Part shown: positions 21,501 through 32,860 of the stretch, one piece after another
Layout of the letters: each line of letters begins with the position of its first letter
Position numbering within the stretch: position 1 is the first letter of the stretch
Assembly: GCA_026419785.1 (NCBI GenBank)
Contig: JAODTK010005878.1
Coordinates: 307,547 to 371,546 of the forward strand
Source of the DNA: Sclerodactyla briareus
Taxonomy: Eukaryota; Echinodermata; Holothuroidea; Dendrochirotida; Sclerodactylidae
Direction: 5' to 3'
DNA length: 64,000 nt
Translations under genes and position numbers: made by a program
Notes under the pieces: generated by a model
Databases searched by the model: none
Told to the model about the DNA's origin: nothing
The model's input: the letters and a program-made list of their open reading frames with translations, nothing else

Positions 21501-23396
21501 ACACGGAGTTTTGGACTACTACTAAAAGCGTCACCATATATCTTCTCCGGGGGCGATCAACAACGCGTCACCTCAATTGTCATTCCAACCACCATAGTCG
21601 GTTTATGAATGCGTAATACTCCCGATCAGGCATCTGCTAACAATTGCGTTCTTGCGTTCCGTGTGAGAAGATTGCGGAGAGCAGTGGTCGTTCTCTGTCA
21701 ACCATTAATGAGATGAATAGCCGCCATCTTGGGCAATTGGCGACATATTGGTTACGGAACAAATACAGGTTAGCATAGTGATACCGTAAACCTAAGGACG
21801 GAAGCCAATCTTCTTGGGCCATAATGAAATGTTTCGAATAGCAAAGTGTCAGAACAAGGGTGATATATCCAGCAACGGCGGCCATTTTTCTTGGGGGAAA
21901 ATTGCTATAGCCAAACATATTACATAGGGTATTCCGTTACTGAGTGCCAAATTTTATACTTGTATCATAGTGCACAATTCGTCCAACTAATGCATTCAGC
22001 GGCTGGACTAGTATACCTATTTGTTTACAATTAACTCATATAGACGTTTACCAATTCAGCCATTTGGAATACCTACATAGCAACGAAAAAATGGTCAATT
22101 TGTGACTTGAATTCATACAATTGGGTTCAAGGTACCCATAGCCATGGAGTATGTTCCAGCAAACTATAGCGGAGCGCTGAACGTCGGAAATCGAGCGAAT
22201 TTCGCGTTAACAGTACTCGAAGCGTTGTAATAATACATTCATGTCCGCTGATGGGCCCGCCTGGTTGGAAAGCGTTGGTGTCAATGGTGAAGTCGTATGT
22301 ACGTAATACACATTTTATGCAACATAGCAATGTCCTAAACGTATCCAACTGGGATTGGGTATATCTCATTGTAATAAATGGACATACGAAGCAGCTGAAG
22401 TAAATTTACATGCCTCAGTCTCCAAGAGGAAAGCTACACAACTGCTTTAAACGATATTATAGAGACAGGAAATGTTGTTCAGTGTCAATATTCTAATAAC
22501 CGATGAGGCGAGATGTTGTGAAACATAAGCGGGTCCATCAATTAGCACTCACGACGCTGCTTGGTTCACCTCATTTCACCAGCAACATTGTAGATCGCTG
22601 TACTTTTAAAACACAGCTAATTGGCTCAATTTTGAAGCTGAAAAAACAATTGCTCAAGTGGCCCCGAGTAGTTTTCTTCTATTGGCTATAATAATGAATG
22701 AATAAATAAGAATTAACAACGAAACATGGTATTCGTTAGAAATAGCAAGGAAAATGTACCTCGGGAAAGAGCTGCCTGAAAATTATCAATTCCGTTGATA
22801 TTTCCGCTGGAAGATGTCAGTCTCGGTTTTGCCTTTTTTCAGTTTTCTTTTTACTAAGTACACAACGTTGCAGATTGTTCGCCGCATCTTGCTCAATTGT
22901 TAGAAATTGTGGCCCTCGTTCTCCCGTGTATAAAAGAAGGAAAAAATAGGAATACGCGCGTACTTCTCTGGAGGAACATACTTTAAACTATGTGCGGAGT
23001 TCGACCATTCTCTCGGTTTTCTCATTTTTCAACGCCCGGAGTTTAATCAACAACATCGAGGACCTGCTGTGCTTTGCCCTTCTAAAATAAATCGATATAG
23101 GCCTTATATATGTATTGAATAGAGCCCTTGGACTGACAGTAGATTAGAAAAACGGCCATGTTCCCATTAGACAGTCAATTTTCCTCTTTCAACCGGGAAG
23201 TAACTGTTTTATGAGGATTAATAAAACATATACGAAAACAGATCACACATCCACAGATTCTTGGGTCCACAGATCGCAGACTTTACCTGTAGCGGAATGA
23301 GTTAGACGAATTCCTAAATATATTCTGTTTCAATTGTCGGGCAAATACATCGCAAGGGGTTATCGTAAAAAGACCAACTGAGAACTATTGGCACCC
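18521..23396. other. 4.9 kb without a recognisable gene
   Basis: The longest open frames are plus-strand 19710-20060, 20508-20894 and 21354-21608 (116, 128 and 84 residues). None shows a domain, a paired copy or convincing splice context, so I leave them uncalled. At 21719-21733 the string AGCCGCCATCTTGGG matches the YY1-type consensus, and CGGCGGCCATTTTTC at about 21877-21891 is a nearby inverted relative, a combination common in animal repeats. The rest is AT-rich and featureless. Confidence 0.5.
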
Positions 23397-23460
23397 AAAC
23401 ATTACCTGGAACGATTTGGCAGCGGCCGTAGCATGAAATCTAACTCGGTACTGTAACCTT
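23397..23460 (+). pseudogene. Fragment related to the 3874-4125 exon
   Basis: ATTACCTGGAACGATTTGGC and the following bases match the exon near 3967-4005 at about 31 of 37 positions. The corresponding frame reads HYLERFGSGRSMKSNSVL followed by a stop; a stop also lies a few codons upstream. It is either a short exon remnant or a piece of the same dispersed element. Confidence 0.3.
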
Positions 23461-23477
23461 TCCACGGTACAGCCTTA

Positions 23478-23640
23478 AAAATTTTGTGTAACTAGCAAAC
23501 CTATATCGGTGTTGTCTGCACAATTCGTTAGTTCTTACACAACTCTTACACAATGTTGTGTGGTTTCTTACGCAGCACCGGGATAGATGTTCTAGTTACA
23601 TAGTGTTGTGTGAATTCTACATAACATTTTCAAGAGTGTA
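23478..23640. repeat. Cluster of short inverted ACACAA/TTGTGT repeats
   Basis: The region alternates TTGTGTAACTAG, ACACAATGTTGTGTGG, CTAGTTACATAGTG and GTTGTGTGAATTC. TGTAACTAG near 23488 pairs with CTAGTTACA near 23592, giving short inverted ends around ~90 bp. It abuts the 3' tail of the L2-like element. It may be a small MITE or a degenerate tandem repeat. Confidence 0.45.
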
Positions 23641-23668
23641 ATAATAATAATAATAATAATAATAATAG
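23638..23668. repeat. (TAA)n microsatellite, probable L2-like tail
   Basis: About ten TAA units lie directly 3' (minus-strand sense) of the L2-like reading frame. CR1/L2-type LINEs usually end in short microsatellites instead of poly(A), so this probably marks the true 3' end of that element. Confidence 0.7.
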
Positions 23669-25205
23669 TAATATCGGATACTTAATTATAATGAACACAA
23701 ATCCACAAGAAGCGCTCATGGCGCACACAGAGCTCACATTTTTTTTTTTTTTTACGATGTACCCTATGTACAAAATAATCAACAGGCAGCGTTGAACATG
23801 ATCAAAGGCAATTCTCATAAGGTATGTCTTCAATCTTAATTTAAACGTGTCCAGTGAGGAACATGACCGTAGTTCATCAGGGAGTTTGTTTCACAAACGG
23901 GGAGCTGCTCCAGAAAAGGATCTGTCTCCCCACGAATGTGACGACTTCGGCTCAACCAGAAGAAGTTTCGAGGCGCATCTCAGACACGAACGAGAGGGAT
24001 GATAGAGTTCCGGAAGCTCCAATATATGTGGTGGTACATGATGATTTGAGGTACAGAAAGTGAGCAATAACAGTTTGTACTGGAATCGAACTGGGAGCCA
24101 GTGCAGACCATGGAGAACAGGAGATATGTGTACAGACGGCTTAGTGCGTGCAACAAGACGGGCAGCAGTGTTTTGTTGTCTCTGGAGTCGACGATTCTGT
24201 TCGTTGGGAAGACCAAAACAGCAGTGTATTACCCTTGTAAAACCGAGAGGTAATGTATGCATGAGCCACCTGTTCGGATGCCTATTGACTCAGATGCTTT
24301 CGGATTCCACCTAGGTTTCTGAAATGAAGCTGGGCGACTGAATAGTTGCAGAGATGTGCGAGGTCATGGTCATTTGGCTGCCCATTGTAACACCAAGGTT
24401 CGTACCTGACCAAATGGAGGAATCATACGCCAATTTTAAAGTGGCGGGGGGGGGGGGCACTGATTCTTGCCAACTTTGCTTTTGATCCGAAAAGGATAAC
24501 TTCAGTTTTTCTGTCGTTAAGTTTGAGATAATTATCCTCTACACATGCCTCCATACGACGTCAACCGTTATTTCTTGCTGTGTGGCAATCGAATGATGAA
24601 TAAATCTGCGAATCGTCAGCGTAGACGTGATACTTGAGTCCATGGCTAAGGATGAGGCTTTGACAGGAGCTGGATAAAGGACAAACCAACTGAGGGGACA
24701 AGAAAAAATGAACCCTGTGGACAGAATACTCAAGGACGGTCCAGAGCATGCGTCATGAATGATAACACACTGAGCGCGGTCGTGAAGTAGTTTACACCAA
24801 GCAAGTACATTGCCTCCGATCCCAATACGGTGTTCCAGTTCTGTGTAGAAAGATCAATGATCCACCGTATCGAAGGCTGAACTGAGGTCGAGCAAAACCA
24901 TTGTTGTGATCTTACTTGGTCCATAAACCACGCAATAGGTATTTTGGACACGTAATAAAGCTGTCTCGGTACTGTGATGAGGGCGGTAGGCTGATTGAAA
25001 AAGACCCTGTAAATCATGTGGTGTGATAACATTCCGAAGACGGGTGGACACGATACGTAGACCATCTTCCTTCCTTGTCTAGGCCTGCCTTCTTTAACAG
25101 AGGCCTCACATAAGCAAGTTTCAGGTCACTAGGGAACCTAAGAGATGTTTTGATCATGTGCGTTACCAAGGGCACAATAACCGTAATGCATAGACCTGAC
25201 AAACC
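23669..25205 (-). mobile_element. L2-like non-LTR retrotransposon (RT and C-terminus)
   Basis: In minus-strand order: TSLRFPSDLKLAYVRPLLKK (about 25165-25105); GLFQSAYRPHHSTETALLRV (about 25010-24950); VLLDLSSAFDTVDH (about 24900-24855), the first catalytic Asp; YHVYADDSQIYSS (about 24636-24596) with the YADD catalytic pair intact; RLQRQQNTAARLVARTKP and LHGLHWLPVRFQYKLLLLTF (about 24190-24060); and a last KTYLMRIAFD block near 23833. These are signature strings of L2 (CR1 group). Three frames are used, so at least two frameshifts have disabled it, but it is the best-preserved RT in the window. The endonuclease half is missing, as expected for 5'-truncated LINE copies. A (TAA)n tail follows. 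Confidence 0.93.
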
Positions 25206-28200
25206 AAAATAATCGACATATCGGTTATGGGACCTTGCATCCGAACATTTAAGGGGGACTGATATTAGTTTATTTTGTAGATGAATGAGCCAATAAATAG
25301 ACGTTTTCTCGTTCCATTCGGTGACAGATTCATAGGGCGCTAGAGGAAATCATATCAGCGCTACACTAAATAACAGTGCTTGGAATTGAAGTATTCTCTA
25401 AACATGGTGTCGTGTTAAATTGTCAGACGTAGAGAGAAAGACGGGACCTCGTATCATGTCATAGTACATTATTCTTTCCAACCCACTGTTTTTTTTCTTC
25501 AATATACACCTGTCATACCGTGACAGGTTATGAATTTATCAAATTCGTTCGTGCATGTGGAACAATACCTTAGAATTGAAGAATTACAAAACTGAATTTA
25601 GTTCTCGTGAGATCTAGTAAGAATCTGTCAGAATTGTTGATACATTACATATCAAGATTGGTGATCCTCTCATTCCTCCGGTAAAGCAGGTCGGAAAAGT
25701 GTGACTGTTGTTCGGATTCATATGGCAATGACGCCTTACATCATCACTCGGTCATCGATCATTCAATTTTGAACTTCAACAAAATTCGTAAGTTTTTAAC
25801 TCCTTCGCGACGCTGCTGGGCAAATCGTCCACGCATTTATCACTTCGCACATCGATAGTAGTGAAGTGATGTCTTCCTGTGGGTTACCATAGCTTCAGCT
25901 GGCTTCCAATCGTTCATTACGGTCATATATCAACTGCTGCCCATACACAGACAAGCCTCTCCCAATATGTCTTCAGCCTGCTCCATTCATTTACTTGCCT
26001 AGTCAACCTCCGATCAATCAACATTCCCGATCATAACCTAACATCATATCTCAGCTAGATGTTTTCCGATACCACCTATCAGCTTTCGAGCGGGTGTAAT
26101 TCTCATGAATGACTTGGTATGGTGTATAGTCATGGGTAGTTTAGAATGAAACAACAAATTTGTATCGATTGCTCTGGTAATAATTCCGCTATACATATAT
26201 TCGATAATCAGGGAATAATGCAACATATACCAGAGTATTTTTCGCATGAATAAACTGGAATGACGTCATATTAGGAGGGTTACGTCCGGGATATTCTAAC
26301 CTCCTAGTATTTTTTCTGTTCTCATCATAGAGAGGCTAACGTTTCGAAATTTCCTGGCCTCTTAGTATGAGGTCATACTGGTTTCATTTCGGAAACATAA
26401 CCCCGATATCGGGTATTATTCCCATACATGAACATTTCTCCATTCAGTACAGGACACTAAATGACAGGAAAACGATCTTTTCTATTTGATCATATTTCAT
26501 TTTTTAAAGACTTTCAATCAACGAACAATTATGGCAGATGTCAAACACCTCGCGCGTGTGGCGCCAAAGGCAGTTGAAATGTTGCTCCGTCAAATTGAGC
26601 CTCGCCTTTGAATACTTCAAGTTATTTATAACATTCAATAATTACAATAAATGTCTTGCCTATTTCAACTTTTTAGTCGTGCCTATTTTTGCCTTGTCCG
26701 GTACTATGCGACACCAACTAGTGGTTAACACTGCATAGGGTTTAACATGGTAAAGCATACCTATAGATGAGTGATTATATGGCATTGTATATTGGGAAAT
26801 AGAACTGACCACACACAGAGAAAGATCAGTAAAATCATTACTTGTGGGACCCTAAGGAAGAAGATCGGTTGTATGCAAAGCTACGCGACTTTTCTAACAG
26901 TTCATAATGCCTAATTGCTTCTCACTGTTGGAAGTACTGGGGATCAATGCAAATCGTGGTGCACCATACAATCGAGGGGAATGAATAAGATAATAATATA
27001 TATTATAATAAAATAAAAAAATTCTCGTTCGATTTAGGAATAACTTGTAACAAGAAAAAGTATTCCTATTCCCTATAAATTTGGGTTCAAATAAATTCGC
27101 CTGAGTTCTCCCACCCAATCTTAACAATCCAGATAGGCCTACATACTATGACATGGGTAGCACACGTTTGTACGTGATAATGAGAATGATACTTGAGTTG
27201 TGGTATCTGATCGGTTTTACGTGTCCGAATGAACATTTGTGGCGTTTCACGTTCGCGAAAATCTCATTACCTCTAATTCCCTTGAATAACCTCAGAAATC
27301 AGGTAATCTCCTTCAAAACAGTTTATGTTCTGAACAGGGACAGTTGGGACGTTTACATGTGAAAAAAAAGGAAACAAAACCTCTCATTACCTTCAATACC
27401 TTTAAACCACCTTAGAAATTGGGTTAATTCCCTCACAACAGGAGATCACTTGCTAAATATGACGGTCGAAATGCATTTTGTTTTTATTCTCATGCGCTTT
27501 GGCGTCTGGTCGATTCTTACCTCGAAATGAACTTGGAATTGAATTTTATATGGTGAAGTGTGAGTGCTATTGAACTATTTTTTTTATGTAATACACATAC
27601 ACCAATTGATAATATCTGATTCTATTGACCTCAGGTGACCGTCAAACTGCAGTTAGAGAAAGAAAGTAGAGAAATCCACTTCCTCGGTTGGCTACATTGC
27701 TCGATTTCAAAAGAGTATACAAACATTCACAATGCAAACAATTCGATTTGCAAGAAATTGAAAAGTATTTCGAATACACACTTTCAAAATAGAATTTGTT
27801 TAATGAATTGTTATTTTTACTCATTTGCGGTAAACAACAATAACTATCAAGCCGGACACGTATGTCAATAAACAGCAGCGTTCCCAAAAAATGTCATGGT
27901 CCGAAAACCTAAGTAAAATACTAAACTGCTTCATACTATATTTCTCTCACTTCTCACTTAGTAGGTCACGTCGCACGTGAAGAAGCATAACCTAGCCAAA
28001 CCTCGCTGTCGAAATGTCGTTCATGTCAGTGCATATGAGCCAAACAATGGGTGGTAATCGGTGAGCAACCCATTAATCTGGGTTTCCCCTGTCTAATATC
28101 GAAAAAAAAAAAGGAGGAACTATATAAGGAGTGCCAAATTATTGGAGATTACTGGTGGCATTGCAAACGCCTACTATAGTTTGATATAATTTTACCTTAG

Positions 28201-28862
28201 TACGGAATTTAATGTAATATTCAACATGTCGGAGGGAACTTATTAGACAAGATCATAAAAACTCTGTTTGACTACCTCCACGTTCAATACCTTCAAATTG
28301 CCGACCTCTTCTATAACCGAATGAACTGGGTTAATTCATTCCCCCTTAATAACACGTGCCCTTCTCCATTCAAAATGTCGATACATTTCATCGGCCTGAG
28401 AGTGAATTTCACTCCTATATTAATGCAACTGTTGTCACAATCCTACTTCTACTATTACGATATACACTGTGATATGAATATACCTAAAGATACGACCACT
28501 GGAGATTAGAAAGTAACCACCAAGGAAATTGATCTCAGTTGGCATTTAAAGGATACGCAAGACGTCCACGTATTGGTTCACTCGCTGCCCATTGTCATCT
28601 AACAGACCAAACTCAATTGAAGTAACTGTGGAAAGAAAAAGAAGTCCATTATTATCCGCTTGGATATATATGTAACCTCATGATTTGAAATTGTGTTAGT
28701 TCCATTGTAAAATCCCCACTGCTTCTGTGTATGCTAGGGACCAGTGAAATAGAAATAGCCCCTTCGACGTACAGAGCAGGATGGAGATCGAAACAGACAG
28801 CTCTGAAGCAAACAACAATGTATGTATGCAAGCCTGTACGCACGACGACTACCTTAGGCTTC
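25206..28862. other. Non-coding AT-rich stretch
   Basis: I see no credible gene. Open frames up to 82 residues occur on both strands (for example 27635-27887, where both strands are open) without recognisable motifs. A short duplicated segment at 27250-27450 is listed separately. A run of seven TATA-type bases near 28874 belongs to the GC-rich island that follows. Confidence 0.5.
27250..27450. repeat. Two diverged copies of a ~80-bp repeat
   Basis: TCTCATTACCTCTAATTCCC, CCTCAGAAATCAGG and CAAAACAG at 27262-27320 are matched by TCTCATTACCTTCAATACC, CCTTAGAAATTGGG and CACAACAG at 27383-27440. The spacing is about 120 bp. A weaker relative (TTCAATACCTTCAAATTG, GGGTTAATTC) lies at 28282-28345. 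Confidence 0.55.
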
Positions 28863-29030
28863 CGCGAACGTCTCCTATAAAGAGCGGTGCCGCCACGCCC
28901 CGCTGCGCACTGGGTTGCCAACCCCCTCGGGGCGCACGTGCTCACGCGCCCGCGGGCTCACTGGGTTGTCAACCCCTCGGGGCGCACGTGCCGTAGGCGT
29001 GTCGCGGGCGCGCTCGGGGCTGCCGGTTTC
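28863..29030. promoter_or_regulatory. CpG-dense GC-rich island with 51-bp direct repeat
   Basis: About 170 bp are strongly GC- and CpG-rich in an otherwise AT-rich, CpG-poor window. A ~33-bp core starting CACTGGGTTG and ending GGGGCGCACGTG occurs at 28908-28940 and 28959-28990. A TATAAAG string lies at its left edge (28877-28883). This could be a small CpG-island promoter, or a GC-rich leader of an unrecognised mobile element. No gene start is visible next to it on either strand. Confidence 0.4.
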
Positions 29031-29077
29031 CCTTAGCAGAAAACAAGCCTACTTTTGACTGGCCCTAGCGCTTCGAA

Positions 29078-29174
29078 CGTATGTATGTATGTATGTATGT
29101 ATGTATGTATGTATGTATGTTGTATGTATGTATGTAGTATGTATGGATGTATTATGTATGTATGTATGTATGTA
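29078..29174. repeat. (GTAT)n microsatellite
   Basis: About 24 units of GTAT run with few interruptions, starting 45 bp after the GC-rich island. It could be the tail of a retroelement that includes the island, or an independent microsatellite. Confidence 0.95.
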
Positions 29175-30039
29175 ATAAATATTAACACAGTGGTAGACCC
29201 AAGTACAGGCTTGCGTTCTTATAATAAAGCAATTGCTTCTCCAAGTATAATCGAAAAAAAGTTGTCTTGGGAACATATGCTATATAACTATTTCATACAG
29301 TGCTGCCTATTGATTTTTCAGGTTGATTACTATTCGATACAAATAATACATTACTACGGTAAGTCATGGCGGAAATAATTTAGAAAAAGTCGGCAAACTT
29401 GAAGACCTATAATTGATGGATGCGTCAATCTCGTGCGAATATCGACAGCAGCTTACGTCAACCTCAACTTACAATCCAAACAAGAACGTACGGAAATCAA
29501 TTTCAATGATCCGGTTTTGTGCCGGCTACTGAGCTGTTGTAAAAATATAGAAATCCGATATGATGTGAAGATGGGAAACAGTCGCTGATCAACCCTATAT
29601 ATGATTATGGGTATTCGCAGTTTTGTACTTGCAACGCTTAGACGTGGAATTCACTGCTTCTGTCAGTAGTCGCCAATTCCTCTCCCTTCATCGTTCAAAT
29701 GATACTATCGTGACTATAGTATATCGCAGAAAATCATAATTACTCATTTTGACAACTAGTATTTGATCAGCAACCGAACACTAAAATTCAAACTATTAGA
29801 ATTAGACCTAGATTCTATTTTGCAGGAAAACACGACAGACGTTGAACGATACGGTTATAATAATACTACTACTAATAATACTACTACTACTACTGTCTTG
29901 TCTTGTTCTTACTATGCAAACATCAAAACTAGTGTTTGCCACTGCATAGGGGACACACACAACATCCAAAGCCTATTGAAGAGTCAGAGTTGAGATGATG
30001 ATGAAGAATTTACACCATCACCAGAAACACTACAGGACC
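29175..30039. other. Non-coding spacer with a triplet repeat
   Basis: Nothing recognised except an interrupted ACT/AAT triplet run at about 29856-29894. A 76-codon plus-strand frame at 29763-29993 only reflects translation of that run. Confidence 0.55.
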
Positions 30040-30955
30040 ACTTAATTCCTGCATCAGTGAGACTAGATGCATTCCAATCTGAAATTGTTCTGGGCCAAAA
30101 TGACCACCTGAAGACGTCGGTATTAATAATAACAGTCTAAGGTTTAAGTCCATTCCTGATGAAATTTTATCGTGTGCGATAGTTTGTCTGTAACTCCACG
30201 AAATCAGGAACCGGTAGCCATATGTCGTTAATGGAATTATGAAACAGCTTGAGTCGTGCATGCGCCTTCTCTCCTGCTAAGTAGGCCAGGCAAGATGTTT
30301 TAGGAGCCTGCGACCTGGTTGACCGGCGGTGATCCTTGCAAACAAATCTTGCAGCTTTGCGCTGAACCATTTCAGCTTCTTAAGGTTAAATCTTTGTATG
30401 GATCCCAAATCTGAGGAGCTATATTCCAAACAGGGACACCAAAGACCAGAGTCTTATAAGCAAGCCTTTCGTTTTTAGTATCACAGTCATACGATGTCTA
30501 CGGATCGGATTGAGCATTTTGTAAGCTTTTATTACCATCCCATATTGTTTAAATGAGTTGACCATGAGAGCTTTGAAGTGATGGTTACTCCAAGGGATGT
30601 CGGTTCACAGTTCAAGGCGAAGTATCGTACACTTACACCCCTATTGAATGGTACAACTTGCCTTTGTTGTGTGGACAATCAGGACTTGCACTTAGACGCG
30701 TTTAGATCGATCTGCCAAGTCTTACTCCATTGCGAAAATTTATCCAGATCTTGCTGGAACATGTAACAGTCATGTAACTTTCATTGATGCCATTGATGGT
30801 CCGTTAGATTATGCAGTCATCAGCAAACAAACATCTGATAGTGGCTGCTAACAGTCGGAAGATCATTGTATGGAGAGAACAGAAATGGACCTAGTACTCT
30901 ACCTTGTGGGACACCTGTTGAGACAATTCCAAGAGACAACTTCACACCATTTATG
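30040..30955 (-). mobile_element. CR1-like RT fragment (palm, thumb, C-terminus)
   Basis: In minus-strand order: STGVPQGRVLGPFLFS and NDLPTV (about 30930-30860), the palm B block; a catalytic FADDCI string (about 30833-30813) reached after a frameshift; FSQWSKTWQIDLNASKCKS (about 30755-30695); and the C-terminal RKAARFVCKDHRRSTRS with ARLKLFHNSIND (about 30365-30215). These are conserved blocks of CR1/Jockey-type LINE RTs. Stops and frameshifts break it. Upstream (toward 31 kb) it is cut off at the triplet array, beyond which an unrelated plus-strand element begins. Confidence 0.82.
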
Positions 30956-31025
30956 ACTACTACTACTACTATTACTACTACTACTACTACTACTATACTA
31001 CTACTACTAATAATAATAATAATTA
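30956..31025. repeat. (ACT)n/(AAT)n triplet array between two elements
   Basis: About 20 units of ACT and then AAT separate a minus-strand CR1-like fragment from a plus-strand R4/NeSL-like element. The boundary suggests expansion at a rearrangement junction or at the broken 5' end of one element. Confidence 0.9.
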
Positions 31026-31059
31026 AAGTTAAATTCATTATCTTATATTCATTATTCCG

Positions 31060-32860
31060 GCCCAAACTGACATACGAATCACTGATGAGAACATCAAATC
31101 GAAAGTGAAGAAAATGCCAAACTGGAAGTCACCTAGACCTGACCAAGGACGAGGATTCTGGCTAAAACACCTGACCAGTCTACACGAAAGATTGGCATCA
31201 CAGTTCCAGGCGACAGTTGACCATCCTGATAGCATCCTCCCCCTGGCTAACTGAGGGTAAGACGGTCCTGATCCAGAAGGACTCAGCGGAAGGCACCACC
31301 CCGAGCAACTATCGACCGATCACGTGCCTGCCTACAACGTGGAAGCTGATGTCTGGGCTTCTTGCTCTATCAATAACCGCCCACCTGAATGATCATCAAA
31401 TCCTGGCATACGAGCAGAAAGGGGCCAGACCGATTGTCGAGGTACAAAAGACCAGCTACTACCCTGGACAAAGCTTCACCAGAGATTCGATAGAGGATGG
31501 CACCAAACCTTGCAGTGGGAAGGAGCGATATACAAGAGCATATGATGCAGTGCAACATTCCTGGGTAAATCCCACACCATGAGAACACACAAGGTCCAAT
31601 CCAAGATAACGAGACTAGTAGCGAAGTCGATGGAGAATGATATCAACGTCCCCAACAGTGGAGGGAACCACCTCGCGACAATCAAAATGAGTGTGGAGAT
31701 TCTAGGGGGTGCCTCTCTCCACTCCTGTCTGCGTGCTCCTAAACCCCCTGGAGACACCTGATACGGCGAGCCAGACTCAAGACTGGCCATTAAAAATCAA
31801 CACCCTTGTACATGGATTGATCTGAATTGTACGACAAGACTGGGGAAGGACCTCATAGCACTGATTGAGACAGCGAGGATATTCAGCGACAACATCTACA
31901 GGAAGTTGGGATTGACAAATGTGCAGGCAGATCCACCGGGGAAAAATCAAGCTGACCGACGGCCTTGTACCTCACGATCGGAAAGATCAGAAATGGCGAC
32001 CATATCGACGGGGGTTCAAATACCTGGGCATACGGCAGAACAGGAAAAAACAAACAGAGGGAGGTAAAAGACAGGCATCGGCAACGTACAGGAGGAGAGA
32101 AGCTCGTCGCGACTCAAGTCCAAGCGCAATTGCAGAACAGATACCTGCAATGAACACACGCCCTGTTGTATCCACCTCTACGGCGGGCATACTAGATGGA
32201 CGTGGCAGACGATGCTGAGATGCGCTGCAGACGACGGAAAACGATGACATGGGGACTACACCCACGAGCTGACGTGCACGGCTGTACATCCCAAGAAGGA
32301 ACGGAGGGAGGGGGCCGAAGGGGGTCGCGGCCACCATGACACTCCAGTGTGCCGGACTCCATGAATACCCTCGCAGCAAACAGGGAGAGACCCACTGATA
32401 GAGGATGTGTGCGGAACTGCGGTGCTCACGGGGTATTAAAACGAAGAAAGAGACGAAGTCCGATTGTCAGAAAGCCGTGTACGACAATGGGCAGCAAAAC
32501 CGCTACACGGACAATACAGACGACAGGTCCAGATATAACGTCGATACAGAACACCTATCAGGAGCAAACAAGTACAGGGTATTCAGATAGAGACAGAAGC
32601 ATTGATAAAGTTCCCAAGATTCAGGCCTGAACACCAAGTGTCACCAGACGAAAGCACTCGCAAATCGAGGACAAATTGTCGAATGTGCCACCAGAAAGAC
32701 GAAACGGTTGACTCAGTTATAACAACGGCCTGCTCGAGATCGCGGAAGGGGGTTTTTTTTGGCAAATTGATAAGCATAACAACGTAGTACTGGCAATCGC
32801 AGGAAGAAACCAAATTAATTCCTGGGCGCAGAAGAAATGGAAGTATTAGTTTTTAGCGAT
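31060..32860 (+). mobile_element. R2/R4/NeSL-type non-LTR retrotransposon, degenerate
   Basis: Plus-strand blocks in shifting frames: KKMPNWKSPRPDQGRGFWLK (about 31110-31170); WLTEGKTVLIQKD and PSNYRPITCLPTTWKL (31247-31345); HLNDHQILAYEQKG (about 31383-31424); AYDAVQHSW (about 31538-31565), palm A; a MDDLKLY-type catalytic block reduced to MD-stop near 31812; ALIETARIFSDNI (about 31857-31895); RLYIPRR and QCAGLHEYPRSK (about 32280-32380); and a Cys-x2-Cys finger, NCRMCHQKDETV (about 32675-32715). The PSNYRPITCLPT and MDDLKLY signatures plus a C-terminal zinc-binding motif are typical of the LINE group with a restriction-like endonuclease (R2, R4/Dong, NeSL). Members often insert at specific targets. 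The clade is not resolved and the element is dead. Confidence 0.88.

Noticed and set aside
29049..29276. Open frames rich in His-Thr-Tyr-Ile or Met-Tyr-Val-Cys
   Set aside because: They are translations of the GTAT microsatellite on the two strands.
31080..31115. CTGATGAG...CGAAA string resembling a hammerhead core on the plus strand
   Set aside because: It falls in the coding part of the R4/NeSL-like element, just before the NWKSPRPD block, the would-be stem II does not pair, and no stem I is visible. It is coincidental codon choice.
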